A DNA stretch of 64,000 bases from Microbacterium hydrocarbonoxydans. Its GTDB lineage: Bacteria; Actinomycetota; Actinomycetes; Actinomycetales; Microbacteriaceae. Under the pieces are notes generated by a model. The model ran no database searches and was not told the origin of the DNA. It was given only the letters and a program-made list of their open reading frames with translations. The stretch spans positions 2,542,001 to 2,606,000 of the forward strand of contig NZ_LR882982.1 of the NCBI RefSeq assembly GCF_904831005.1, read 5' to 3'. Both the position numbers and the translations under genes were made by a program. This document shows, piece after piece, positions 16,842 through 26,018 of the stretch (positions are counted from its first letter, which is position 1; every line of letters starts with the position of its first letter).

Positions 16842-17365
16842 CCACGCCCAGTGAGCTCGTCCTGCTCCTGCTGCGCATCGGGTTCCTCCTGCTGCTGTGG
16901 TTCTTCGTGTTCGGCGTCGTCTACTCGCTGCGCGCCGATCTGTTCGGCATGAAGGTGCGCAAGGTCCCCGCCGACGCAGAGGCCGCCGCAGCTCCTGCGC
17001 CGTCCACTCCCCCGGCCCCCGCGCGTCCTTCGTCGTCCAAGCCGGTGACGACGGGTCCTGCGACGGTCGCCACGGCCAAGCGGCTGGTCATCACCTCGGG
17101 TCCGAAGGCCGGTCTCGAACTGGCGCTCGGCTCAGAGACGCTGACGATCGGGCGCTCGAGCGACTCTGCCCTGGTGATCCGCGACGACTACACGTCGAGC
17201 CACCACGCGCGTCTGCTGCTGCGGGGCGACAGCTGGGCGATCCAGGATCTCGACTCGACCAACGGCACGTTCGTCGCCGGCCAGCGCGTGAGCGGAAACC
17301 CCGTCTCCCTCTCGCTCGGCACTCCCATCAAGGTGGGCGCCACGACCTTCGAGCTGCGAGCCTGA
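16838..17365 (+). CDS. fhaB: FhaB/FipA-like membrane-anchored FHA protein
   Basis: A 175-aa protein with one N-terminal membrane helix (LLRIGFLLLLWFFVFGVVY), a Pro/Ala linker and a C-terminal FHA domain (residues about 85-170; LTIGRSSDSALVIRDDYTSSHHARL, LDSTNGTFV). The homologous FipA connects FtsZ and FtsQ under oxidative stress in mycobacteria. It is coupled to fhaA by a 4-nt overlap and lies 7 nt before the phosphatase gene. Confidence 0.93.
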   Translation: MTTPSELVLLLLRIGFLLLLWFFVFGVVYSLRADLFGMKVRKVPADAEAAAAPAPSTPPAPARPSSSKPVTTGPATVATAKRLVITSGPKAGLELALGSETLTIGRSSDSALVIRDDYTSSHHARLLLRGDSWAIQDLDSTNGTFVAGQRVSGNPVSLSLGTPIKVGATTFELRA

Positions 17366-17372
17366 CCCCGGC

Positions 17373-18674
17373 ATGGTCTTCGAGGGCTCGAGCGTCGCGA
17401 TCTCCCACACCGGGAAGGTCCGCTCAAACAACCAGGACTCCGGATACTCCGGGGCCAACCTGTTCGTCGTGGCCGACGGCATGGGCGGTCACGCCGGAGG
17501 AGACGTCGCCTCGAGCATCGCGATCCACCGGATGCAGCCGCTCGACCAGCCGTACTCGACGGTCGACGACGCGCAGGCCTCGCTGCAGGCGGCTGCCACC
17601 ACCGCCGCCGGCGATCTGATCCGCGCGGCGAAGGACCGCCCGGAACTCGCGGGCCTCGGCACCACGCTCAGCGCGATCATCATGGTCGACGACTACGCCG
17701 TGATCGGCCACATCGGCGACTCCCGCATCTATCTCTACCGCGACGACGCCGTCACGCAGATCACCGCCGACCACACCTTCGTGCAGCGTCTGGTCGATTC
17801 CGGCCGCATCACGCCCGAAGAGGCCCGGTACCACCCGCGCCGCTCGGTTCTCATGCGCGTGCTCAGCGACATGGACTCCGATCCCGAACTCGACATGTTC
17901 GTGATGCACACGCAGCCCGGAGACAGATGGCTGCTCTGCTCCGACGGGCTGTCTGGGGTCGTCGACGAAGCGCACATCCTCAAGGCGATGCGCCTCGGAA
18001 TGGCTCCCGGCCGCACCGCCGACAACCTGCTCAAGCAGGCGCTCGACGGCGGTGCTCCCGACAACGTCACGATCGTGCTCGTCGACGTCGGCGGTCAGCA
18101 CGCGATGCACTCGGGCACCGCGACGATCGTCGGCTCCGCCTCGAACCCCGAGAACGTCACGGTGCCGCCGGTGCGCGCCCCCCGCAGCAGCTGGCTGCAC
18201 CCGGTGCGGCAGGCGGCGAACGAGCCCAGCCACTTCGAGCCCGCGCCCGAATACCTCGAAGAGCTCATCGAAGAGGACCGTCGACGTGCGCGCCGGCGTC
18301 GGCTCGGCTGGATCGCCGGGATGCTGGTGGTGCTGGCCGCACTCGCGTTCGCGGCCTTCGCCGCCTACAGCTGGACCCAGACCCGCTATTTCGTGGGCGC
18401 CGACGAGGACAGCGTCGTGATCTATCAGGGCGTGCAGCAGAACATCGGCCCGATCGTCCTCTCGACGCCGTTGCAGGACACCGACATCCTGCTCGCCGAC
18501 CTGCCGCCGTATCAGCGCGACTCGGTGGAGCGCACGATCACCGCCCGCTCGCTCTCCGACGCCGAGGCGATCGTCGCCCGGCTGCAGGCGGGCGCGGATC
18601 GCATCATCAACTCGACGCCGTTGCCCACACCGGTGCCGACGCCTTCCCCCGAGCCGACGGAGGGAGCGGGATGA
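17373..18674 (+). CDS. pstP: PP2C-type Ser/Thr phosphatase PstP
   Basis: A 433-aa membrane phosphatase. Residues 1-240 are the metal-dependent PPM/PP2C domain (VRSNNQDSGY, VADGMGGHAGG, GDSRIYLYR, LLCSDGLSGV, DNVTIVLVDV). A linker, a single helix (about 310-332, LGWIAGMLVVLAALAFAAFAAY) and a roughly 100-aa extracellular tail follow. It reverses phosphorylation by the two kinases of the operon. The stop overlaps rodA by 4 nt. Confidence 0.95.
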   Translation: MVFEGSSVAISHTGKVRSNNQDSGYSGANLFVVADGMGGHAGGDVASSIAIHRMQPLDQPYSTVDDAQASLQAAATTAAGDLIRAAKDRPELAGLGTTLSAIIMVDDYAVIGHIGDSRIYLYRDDAVTQITADHTFVQRLVDSGRITPEEARYHPRRSVLMRVLSDMDSDPELDMFVMHTQPGDRWLLCSDGLSGVVDEAHILKAMRLGMAPGRTADNLLKQALDGGAPDNVTIVLVDVGGQHAMHSGTATIVGSASNPENVTVPPVRAPRSSWLHPVRQAANEPSHFEPAPEYLEELIEEDRRRARRRRLGWIAGMLVVLAALAFAAFAAYSWTQTRYFVGADEDSVVIYQGVQQNIGPIVLSTPLQDTDILLADLPPYQRDSVERTITARSLSDAEAIVARLQAGADRIINSTPLPTPVPTPSPEPTEGAG

Positions 18675-20056
18675 GCACCGACGTCTCGGCCGACACCAGC
18701 GTCATCAAGGCCCTCAAGAAGATGCGGATGCCGCAGACGCAGCGCAACCGCGAGTTCTGGCTGCTGCTCTTCGCCGTCGCGATCAGCGGAGCCTCGCTCA
18801 CACTCGTGCAGCTGGGCGCGCTCGGGCTGATCGACCCGATGATCCTCGCGATCGGCGGCGGCCTGGCCGTGCTGGCGTTCGCCCTGCACTTCGTGCTGCG
18901 CGCAGTGGCTTCGGACGCCGACCCGTTCGTGCTGCCGATCGCGACGCTGCTGACGGGTCTCGGCATCGCGATGATCTACCGCATCGACATCGCGGAGTCG
19001 CTCACGGGCTGGAACGCGTACTCGACCAAGCAGCTCGCATGGACGGCCATCTCCCTCGCCGGCGCGATCACCGTGGTGATCCTGCTTCGCAACTACCGCG
19101 TGCTGTTCCGATACACCTACATCTTCGGCCTCTCCGGCATCCTGCTGCTTCTGCTGCCCTTCGTTCCGGGTCTGCGCATCCCCGATGCCAATGCCCAGGT
19201 GTGGGTCTCGCTCGGCGGCATGTTCGCCTTCCAGCCGGGTGAGCTCGCCAAGATCTGCCTGGCGATCTTCTTCGCCGGCTACCTCGTGCGCACCCGCGAG
19301 AGCCTCACCTCGGTGGGCACCAGGTTCCTCGGCATCACCTGGCCTCGTATGCGCGAGCTCGGTCCGGTGCTCGTCGTATGGGCGATCTCGCTCGGCATCA
19401 TCGTCATCCAGCGCGACCTCGGCACCGGAACGCTCATCTTCGGCATGTTCGTCGCGATGCTCTACGTGGCCACCGGCAAGACCAGCTGGGTGCTCATCGG
19501 CCTCGCTCTGGTCGCTGCGGGCGTCGCCGTCGCGACCCAGATCCTCAGTTACGTGCGGGGCCGCTTCATCAACTGGCTCTTCCTGTTCGACCCTTCGCAG
19601 GTCGATCCAGAGGATGCCGGATTCCAGCCGATGCAGGGCCTGTTCGGGCTCGCGCACGGCGGTCTTCTGGGCACGGGCTGGGGCCAGGGCCGCCCCGACG
19701 TCACACCGCTCGCGCACAGCGACTACATCATCACCAGCCTCGGCGAGGAGATCGGCCTGATCGGCCTGTTCGCGATCCTCTGCCTGTACATGGTGTTCAT
19801 CAGCCGCGGCATCCGCATCGGACTCGCGGGTCAAGATGACTTCGGCAAGCTCTTGGCGACCGGCCTGTCGTTCACGATCGCGCTGCAGGTCTTCATCATG
19901 GTCGGCGGCGTGACGCGCGTGATCCCGCTGACCGGCCTCACCACCCCGTTCCTCGCCGCCGGTGGATCGTCACTGGTGGCGAACTGGCTGATCGTCGCGA
20001 TCCTGCTGCGCATCTCCGACGGCGTCCGGCGCCAACCCAGGACGGTGATCGGCTGA
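18671..20056 (+). CDS. rodA: RodA/FtsW family SEDS peptidoglycan polymerase
   Basis: A 461-aa polytopic membrane protein. SEDS signatures are present: FIFGMFVAML-type helices, PSQVDPEDAGFQPMQGLFGLAHGGLLGTGWGQG, YIITSLGEEIGLIGL and IPLTGLTTPFLAAGGSSL. It polymerises lipid II glycan chains together with the class B PBP encoded next. The unusually long N-terminal cytoplasmic segment (about 38 aa) is basic. A 75-nt gap, not an overlap, separates it from pbpA. Confidence 0.93.
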   Translation: MSTDVSADTSVIKALKKMRMPQTQRNREFWLLLFAVAISGASLTLVQLGALGLIDPMILAIGGGLAVLAFALHFVLRAVASDADPFVLPIATLLTGLGIAMIYRIDIAESLTGWNAYSTKQLAWTAISLAGAITVVILLRNYRVLFRYTYIFGLSGILLLLLPFVPGLRIPDANAQVWVSLGGMFAFQPGELAKICLAIFFAGYLVRTRESLTSVGTRFLGITWPRMRELGPVLVVWAISLGIIVIQRDLGTGTLIFGMFVAMLYVATGKTSWVLIGLALVAAGVAVATQILSYVRGRFINWLFLFDPSQVDPEDAGFQPMQGLFGLAHGGLLGTGWGQGRPDVTPLAHSDYIITSLGEEIGLIGLFAILCLYMVFISRGIRIGLAGQDDFGKLLATGLSFTIALQVFIMVGGVTRVIPLTGLTTPFLAAGGSSLVANWLIVAILLRISDGVRRQPRTVIG

Positions 20057-20067
20057 CATGACCAACT

Positions 20068-20104
20068 CTTCGACTCGTCGCTGCGCTCCTCGCTCAGTGA
20101 CCGG
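20068..20104. repeat. probable dispersed palindromic-type repeat in the rodA-pbpA gap
   Basis: The stretch reads (reverse strand) CCGGTCACTGAGCGAGGAGC then GCAGCGACGAGTCGAAG. It resembles the short GGTCGTTGAGCGAGCGCAGCGA-type element that I recall as frequent in Microbacteriaceae intergenic DNA. A more degenerate relative may lie at 14519-14550. Identification is from memory, not from a search. Confidence 0.4.
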
Positions 20105-20131
20105 CGTGCACTCCGCCCAAGGGGGCGTCGC

Positions 20132-21589
20132 ATGACCAAAGAGCTCCGCCGCCTCAGCATCGTGATGCTGTTCATGTTCCTGTCGCTGTTCGTGGCGACC
20201 AGCTGGATCCAGGTCGTCGAGGCCGACAACCTCGCCCAGGACAGCAACAACCGCCGCACGCTGCTCGACAGCTACGAGATCCAGCGCGGCTCGATCATCG
20301 TCGACGACGTCGCGATCGCCTCATCCGTGCCCTCCGACGACCGCTACCAATTCCAGCGGGTGTACACGGATGCCGCGATGTGGGAACCGGTCACCGGCTA
20401 CTTCAACCCGGCGCTGCAGTCGGCGACAGGGATCGAACGCGCCCTCAACGCCGATCTGTCGGGAACGGGTTCCAGCGCGTTCTTCTCCGACATCGAGCGG
20501 ATCCTCTCGGGCCAGCCCCAGACCGGATTCGGCGTGGAGCTGTCGCTCGACACCCCCGCCCAGCGTGCCGCCTACGACGCACTGCAGGGGTTGAACGGGG
20601 CCGTCGTGGCCATCGAGCCGAAGACGGGACGCATCCTCGCGATGGTCTCAACGCCCGGCTTCGACACGAACGCGCTCGCCACCCACGATGCGGATGCCGC
20701 GAACGCGACCTACGACCAGTTGGTCGAAGACCCGCTGAAGCCGCTGTCGAACCGCGCGATCGCCGGCGATCTCAATCCCCCGGGCTCGACGTTCAAGCTC
20801 GTCGTGGCGGCCGCGGCCTATGCGAGCGGCGACTACACGCCCGACTCGACGCTGCCGAACCCCGCTCGCTACCAGCTGCCGCAGTCGAGCAACACGGTCG
20901 CGAACGCCTGGGGCGGAACCTGCGGCGCGGGCGACACCGTGACCATCGCCGAGGCGATCCGGCTGAGCTGCAACATCCCGATGGCCGAACTCGCCGTGCA
21001 GCTGGGCGACGACAGGATCCGCGAGATGGCGGAGAAGTTCGGGTGGAACCAGAGCTTCTCCACCCCGCTCGAGTCGACGCCCTCGAGCTACCCGTCGGGG
21101 CTCAACGACCCGCAGACGGCACTCACGGGATTCGGTCAGGGTCAGGTCACCGCGACGCCGCTGCAGATCGCGATGGTGGCGGCAGGGATCGGGAACGACG
21201 GCGTGGTCATGAACCCTCGGCTCGTCGACACCGTGATCGGCAACGACCTGTCGGTCGTGCGTTCCTACGACGACACGGAGTACGGTCGCGCGTTCGATGA
21301 GACGGTCGCCGATGAGATCACCGCGTCGATGGTCGCGAGCGTCTCAACGGGCGCGGCGCAGGGTGCAAGAATAGACGGGGTCGATGTGGCCGGGAAGACC
21401 GGGACGACAGAGAACGGCGACAACAAGCCGTACACGCTGTGGTTCTCCGGTTTCGCACCGGCAGACGACCCGGCGGTCGCAGTAGCGGTCCTCGTCGAAG
21501 ACGGCGGCGGACAGGGGCAGTCAGGATCCGGCGACACCATCGCCGCTCCGATTGCAAAGAAGGTCATAGAGGCGGTGCTGGGCAGATGA
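20132..21589 (+). CDS. pbpA: class B penicillin-binding protein, PbpA type
   Basis: A 485-aa transpeptidase. One N-terminal helix (IVMLFMFLSLFVATSWIQV), a dimerisation region, and a penicillin-binding domain with the three catalytic motifs: SxxK in PPGSTFKLV, SCN in RLSCNIPMA and KTGT in VAGKTGTTENG. It crosslinks the glycan made by RodA. AAGGGGG precedes the ATG. The downstream kinase start overlaps its stop by 4 nt. Confidence 0.95.
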   Translation: MTKELRRLSIVMLFMFLSLFVATSWIQVVEADNLAQDSNNRRTLLDSYEIQRGSIIVDDVAIASSVPSDDRYQFQRVYTDAAMWEPVTGYFNPALQSATGIERALNADLSGTGSSAFFSDIERILSGQPQTGFGVELSLDTPAQRAAYDALQGLNGAVVAIEPKTGRILAMVSTPGFDTNALATHDADAANATYDQLVEDPLKPLSNRAIAGDLNPPGSTFKLVVAAAAYASGDYTPDSTLPNPARYQLPQSSNTVANAWGGTCGAGDTVTIAEAIRLSCNIPMAELAVQLGDDRIREMAEKFGWNQSFSTPLESTPSSYPSGLNDPQTALTGFGQGQVTATPLQIAMVAAGIGNDGVVMNPRLVDTVIGNDLSVVRSYDDTEYGRAFDETVADEITASMVASVSTGAAQGARIDGVDVAGKTGTTENGDNKPYTLWFSGFAPADDPAVAVAVLVEDGGGQGQSGSGDTIAAPIAKKVIEAVLGR

Positions 21590-23451
21590 GACCGACGCAG
21601 GGTGTGTCGTTCGGTGGTCGCTACGAGCTGCAGTCGCGTATTGCGATCGGCGGCATGGGCGAGGTGTGGGAGGCGACGGATCACGTCATCGGACGTACCG
21701 TCGCGATCAAGATCCTCAAAGACGAGTACATGGGCGACCCCGGGTTCCTCGAGCGCTTCCGCGCCGAGGCGCGCCACGCCGCGCTCGTCAACCACGAGGG
21801 CATCGCCAGTGTCTTCGACTACGGCGAGGAGAACGGCAGCGCCTACCTCGTCATGGAGCTCGTGCCCGGTGAGGCGCTCTCGACGATCATCGAGCGCGAC
21901 GGCTCGCTGAGCGCCGACAAGACACTCGACATCGTCGCGCAGACGGCTTCGGCACTGCAGGCCGCCCATGCGGCAGGTCTCGTGCACCGCGACATCAAGC
22001 CCGGAAACCTGCTGATCACGCCCGACGGCCGGGTGAAGATCACCGACTTCGGCATCGCCCGCATCGCCGATCAGGTACCGCTGACCGCCACCGGCCAGGT
22101 CATGGGCACCGTGCAGTACCTGTCGCCCGAGCAGGCCTCGGGCCACCCCGCCTCCCCTGCGACCGACACCTACTCGCTGGGAATCGTGGCGTACGAGTGC
22201 CTCGCCGGCAAGCGTCCGTTCACGGGTGAGTCGCAGGTCGCCATCGCGATGGCTCAGATCAACGAGCAGCCCCCGCCGCTGCCGCCCACGGTTCCGATCC
22301 CCGTGCAGAACCTCGTCATGGCGATGATCGCCAAGAAGCCGGCAGACCGCCCGTCGTCATCGGCGACCGTGGCCCGCGCCGCGCAGGCACTGCGCCGAGG
22401 CGACCTCAACTCGGCCGCCATCGCGGTGCCCGCGATCGCCACCGGTGGGATCGCCGGCAGCGACGATGCGACGCGCATGCTGACAGCCACCGGCGACGAC
22501 GGCACCACGCGCATCCTCCCCACCACGGCGCAGCTCCCCACGGGAGCCGCCGCCGAAGACGAGCAGGATGACGAGAAGAAGAAGAAGAAGCGCAGTCCGT
22601 GGACCTGGCCTCTCGTCGCACTCATCGCACTGCTGGTCATCGTGCTCGGCGGCACCGTGTTCGCGCTCATGAATCAGGGCGACCCCGACGCCGGTGCGAC
22701 CACGCCGCCGCCGACCACCCAGTCGCAGACGCCCACGCCCTCTGTGACGCCGACTCCGTCTGCGACGCCGATCAACGTCGATGCACTGGGCCTGATCGGC
22801 CTTCCCTGCCAGGAAGCCCTGGCGGCGGCCACCGAGGCCGGTCTGGTGCCGCAGTGCCGCGTCGGCACCACTCCCGCACCCTCTGACGAGCTCGTCGACG
22901 TCGTCGAATCGGTCGAGCCCCGCGGCCTTCTCGAAGAGGGCGACGGGATCACGCTGACCGCCTACGCTCCCCGCGTCGACATCGGTGCTCCGGCATCGGC
23001 TCCGACCCTCTCGGGCACACCGGTCGCCGGCGAGCCGATCACTCTGAACTGGACCGCTTTCTCGTGCCCGTCGGGCGCCGACGCGCTGAGCTCGTACGAG
23101 GTCACGATCACGAACGCGACCTTCAGCGACGGCAAGACGACTCGGAGCTTCCAGGGTCAGCTGAACGCCCAGATCACTCCGGCAGACGACCCGGCACTGC
23201 AGGTGACCGCCACGTACCGCGCGTTCTGCGGCGACCGCCCCTCGGGCAACTCTCCCCAGATGGCTGTGCAGATCACCGCGGCCGAAGAAGAGGACGACGC
23301 GGCAGCCGGCACGGCGACCGCGAACGGGAACGGCACCACGACCGGTGGAACCGGCACGGCCAACGGCGGCACCGGAACTGCGAACGGCGGCACCGGGACC
23401 GCGACCACCACGACGGGCGCCGACGGCACGGGTACCGCCACAGCCGACTAG
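21586..23451 (+). CDS. pknA: Ser/Thr protein kinase, PknA type
   Basis: A 621-aa membrane kinase. The catalytic domain (about 12-270) has GGMGEVWEA, VAIKILK, VHRDIKPGNLLI and ITDFGIAR. A helix at about 340-362 (WTWPLVALIALLVIVLGGTVF) leads to an extracellular part with a single PASTA-like segment (GLPCQEALAAATEAGLV) and an Ig-like stretch. It ends in a low-complexity tail of NGGTGTA-type repeats (last 45 aa). Mycobacterial PknA lacks such a large ectodomain. It regulates growth and division by phosphorylating FHA partners and PBP/RodA-associated proteins. Confidence 0.93.
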   Translation: MRPTQGVSFGGRYELQSRIAIGGMGEVWEATDHVIGRTVAIKILKDEYMGDPGFLERFRAEARHAALVNHEGIASVFDYGEENGSAYLVMELVPGEALSTIIERDGSLSADKTLDIVAQTASALQAAHAAGLVHRDIKPGNLLITPDGRVKITDFGIARIADQVPLTATGQVMGTVQYLSPEQASGHPASPATDTYSLGIVAYECLAGKRPFTGESQVAIAMAQINEQPPPLPPTVPIPVQNLVMAMIAKKPADRPSSSATVARAAQALRRGDLNSAAIAVPAIATGGIAGSDDATRMLTATGDDGTTRILPTTAQLPTGAAAEDEQDDEKKKKKRSPWTWPLVALIALLVIVLGGTVFALMNQGDPDAGATTPPPTTQSQTPTPSVTPTPSATPINVDALGLIGLPCQEALAAATEAGLVPQCRVGTTPAPSDELVDVVESVEPRGLLEEGDGITLTAYAPRVDIGAPASAPTLSGTPVAGEPITLNWTAFSCPSGADALSSYEVTITNATFSDGKTTRSFQGQLNAQITPADDPALQVTATYRAFCGDRPSGNSPQMAVQITAAEEEDDAAAGTATANGNGTTTGGTGTANGGTGTANGGTGTATTTTGADGTGTATAD

Positions 23452-23506
23452 CAAGTTGGCACCGTAGTCTGAGAGCATTCACCAGGTCGTATCAGGGGGT
23501 CAGTAC

Positions 23507-25207
23507 GTGTCGACAGAGCCACGCATCATCGCGGGACGCTACCGCGTCGATGAGCTCATCGGGCATGGCGGCATGGCGAAGGTGTATCGGGGCTACGATC
23601 TGACGCTCGGTCGCCAGGTGGCCATCAAGATCCTCGATCCCGAGCTGGCGAGAGACACTGCGTTCCGCACCCGGTTCCGGCTCGAGGCGCAGTCCGCGTC
23701 TCGCATGTCCCACCCGTCGATCGTCCGCGTCTACGACGCCGGCGATCCGTCGACCGCCGGCGGAGCCACCGGCGATGAGCCGCCTTACATCGTGATGGAG
23801 CTCATCAGCGGCACGCTGCTGAAAGACATCATCGCCAAGGGCCCCGTCCCCGTCGAAGACGCCGTGCGCTACGTCGACGGCATCCTGGAGGCGCTCGACT
23901 ACTCGCACCGAGCCGGCGTCGTGCACCGCGACATCAAGCCGGGCAACGTGATGGTCACCGAAAAGGGCCAGGTGAAGGTCATGGACTTCGGCATCGCCCG
24001 AGCCGTGTCCGACTCGTCGTCGACGGTGGCCGAGACCACGCAGATCATCGGCACCGCCGCATACTTCTCGCCCGAGCAGGCCAAGGGCGAGCCCGTCGAC
24101 GCGCGCGCCGACCTCTACTCCACCGGCGTCGTGCTCTACGAGCTGCTCACCGGACGACAGCCCTTCCGTGGCGAGTCCCCCGTGGCTGTGGCCTATCAGC
24201 ACGTGAGCGAGACCCCCGTGCCTCCGACCGAGGTCAACGAGGATTCGCCGGGAGCACTCGACCCCATCGTCCTGCGCGCACTCGCGAAGGATCCGTACCA
24301 GCGGTACCCGGATGCCGCGCACTTCCGCGCGGCCCTCGACTCGGCCGTCGCCGGTCGCGCGCCGAGCCGCAAGGAACTCGGCGCACTGACGAGCGAGCTG
24401 TACGGACCCAGTCCGCGTCAGGCGCAGGAGACCGCGCGCTCGCTGCGCCAGCTCAGCACCGACAACACCATGACCCGCACGCAGTCCGGGCCGCCGGTCG
24501 CCTGGATCTGGGCCGGTGTGGCGCTGCTCGCCGTGCTGCTCGCCTCGGTGCTGTTCTGGGTGTGGACGATCAGCATGCGCCCGAGCGACGTTCCGACCAG
24601 CTCGCGCACCGTGCCCGACCTCGTGAACGTGTCATCGGAGCGCGCTCAAGAAGACCTCAGCGAACTCGACCTGACTGCCAAGCTCGTCCTCGAGTCGAGT
24701 ACCGACATCGTCGAGGGCAACGTCACCCGCACCGATCCGACCTCCGGCACAGCCGTGAGCGAGGGCGACTCCGTGACGGTCTACGTGTCGTCCGGCAAAG
24801 AGACCGTCGTCGTGCCGACTCTGACCGGCCTGTCCCTGACGGCTGCCAAGGACGCCTTGACAGAAGCCGGTCTGCAGCTCGGCACCGTGATTCCCCGCAA
24901 CGACGAGGGCCTCGCCGCCGATACGGTGATCGAGGCGAGCGAGGACGCCGACGCTGAAGTCGCACCGAACACGGTCGTGAATCTCGTCGTCGCCAGTGGG
25001 CGGGTCACGATCAAGAACATGGTCGGATGGACGGTCGACTCCGCGACCGAAGAGCTCGAGAGTCTCGGTCTGGTGGCGCAGCCCGTCGAACTCAGCGACT
25101 GCACGCCCGTCACGCCGCCGACCGTGGCGTCGATGTCGGCGGCTCCGGGCGATGTTCCTGTGGGCTCGACCGTCGAGCTGCGCTTCTGCGTCGCTCCGAC
25201 GGACTGA
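23507..25207 (+). CDS. pknB: Ser/Thr protein kinase PknB with PASTA repeats
   Basis: A 566-aa sensor kinase. The kinase domain (about 10-275) shows GHGGMAKVYRG, VHRDIKPGNVMV, MDFGIARA and the SPEQAKGE activation-loop end. One helix lies at about 328-350 (WIWAGVALLAVLLASVLFWVW). Three PASTA domains follow (about 367-433, 435-501 and 503-566); these bind muropeptides/lipid II in homologues. The GTG start has AGGGGG upstream. Its gene ends 5 nt from the convergent pabA-type gene, with no room for a separate terminator. Confidence 0.95.
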   Translation: MSTEPRIIAGRYRVDELIGHGGMAKVYRGYDLTLGRQVAIKILDPELARDTAFRTRFRLEAQSASRMSHPSIVRVYDAGDPSTAGGATGDEPPYIVMELISGTLLKDIIAKGPVPVEDAVRYVDGILEALDYSHRAGVVHRDIKPGNVMVTEKGQVKVMDFGIARAVSDSSSTVAETTQIIGTAAYFSPEQAKGEPVDARADLYSTGVVLYELLTGRQPFRGESPVAVAYQHVSETPVPPTEVNEDSPGALDPIVLRALAKDPYQRYPDAAHFRAALDSAVAGRAPSRKELGALTSELYGPSPRQAQETARSLRQLSTDNTMTRTQSGPPVAWIWAGVALLAVLLASVLFWVWTISMRPSDVPTSSRTVPDLVNVSSERAQEDLSELDLTAKLVLESSTDIVEGNVTRTDPTSGTAVSEGDSVTVYVSSGKETVVVPTLTGLSLTAAKDALTEAGLQLGTVIPRNDEGLAADTVIEASEDADAEVAPNTVVNLVVASGRVTIKNMVGWTVDSATEELESLGLVAQPVELSDCTPVTPPTVASMSAAPGDVPVGSTVELRFCVAPTD

Positions 25208-25212
25208 TCGCC

Positions 25213-25845
25213 TCAGCGCTGCAGCGGGTGCAGCGCTGCTGACCGCGCCACGGCATCCGCAGCTCCGCACTGCGAGAGCCAGTTGGCCAGCAGCCGGTAT
25301 CCGCCCTCGGTGAGCACGCTCTCGGGGTGGAACTGCACGCCGACGATGGGCAGCTCGGTGTGCGCGAGCGCCATCACGGTGCCGCTGTCGGTGCGCGCCG
25401 TCACACGCAGCACGTCGGGCAGCTCGCTCGCAGCGAGCGCCAGCGAGTGGTATCGGCCGACGTCGAAGGGCGAGGGGATGCCGTCGAACAGCGGCGAACC
25501 GTCGTGCACGACCGTCGACACCATTCCGTGCATGAGTTCGGGCGCTTCGCTCACGGGCGCGCCGAACGCTTCACCGATGGCCTGATGTCCGAGACACACG
25601 CCGATCAGAGGCACGCGCAGTCGGGCAGCGAGCCGCACGGCATCCACCGTGATTCCGGCGCCTCGAGGGGTGCCCGGCCCCGGAGAGATCATCACGCCGT
25701 CGAACGCGGGCAGCAGCCGGGCGAGCTGCGCCTCGTCCACAGCGTCGGACTCGACCACGACCACTTCGGCGCCGAGCTCGCGCAGGTATCCGACGAGGGT
25801 GTGCACGAAGCTGTCGTGATTGTCCACGACGAGCACGCGAGTCAT
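25213..25845 (-). CDS. anthranilate/aminodeoxychorismate synthase glutamine amidotransferase subunit
   Basis: A 210-aa class I glutamine amidotransferase (TrpG/PabA type) that supplies ammonia to a chorismate-using partner. The triad is visible: C84 in GVCLGHQAIGE and the His-Glu of FHPESVLTEGG. VVDNHDSFVHTLVGYL is the family N-terminus. The gene is regularly found next to pknB in actinobacteria, away from its partner trpE/pabB. Its start overlaps the stop of the small membrane-protein gene by 4 nt. TrpG and PabA cannot be separated by sequence alone. Confidence 0.93.
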   Translation of the reverse strand: MTRVLVVDNHDSFVHTLVGYLRELGAEVVVVESDAVDEAQLARLLPAFDGVMISPGPGTPRGAGITVDAVRLAARLRVPLIGVCLGHQAIGEAFGAPVSEAPELMHGMVSTVVHDGSPLFDGIPSPFDVGRYHSLALAASELPDVLRVTARTDSGTVMALAHTELPIVGVQFHPESVLTEGGYRLLANWLSQCGAADAVARSAALHPLQR

Positions 25846-25997
25846 TCGAGGTCGACTTCGCCCGGTGTGATGAGAGGGCTCACCCAGGGGAACACGAACC
25901 AGAAGAGCGCGTAGAGAACCGCTGCGACGAGTGCGAGCACGATGAAGAGTCGCAGCCACCACGGGCCGGGCAGGATGCGCCAGAGTGCGGCGTACAT
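25842..25997 (-). CDS. 51-aa single-helix membrane protein between pabA and srtE
   Basis: A short frame starting MYAALWRILPGPWWLRL, with one strong helix (FIVLALVAAVLYALFWFVF) and a charged C-terminus ending PGEVDLE. Its stop overlaps the amidotransferase ATG by 4 nt (ATGA) and it starts 22 nt after the sortase stop, so it belongs to the srtE-pabA operon. Tiny proteins in this position occur in other actinobacteria as I recall; function is unknown. Confidence 0.75.
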   Translation of the reverse strand: MYAALWRILPGPWWLRLFIVLALVAAVLYALFWFVFPWVSPLITPGEVDLE

Positions 25998-26018
25998 GAG
26001 CGTCCTCGTTCCCTTCGG

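Noticed and set aside
18512..19834. 440-codon minus-strand frame opposite rodA
   Set aside because: Composition is Glu/Arg/His-rich without motifs; the SEDS gene on the other strand explains it.
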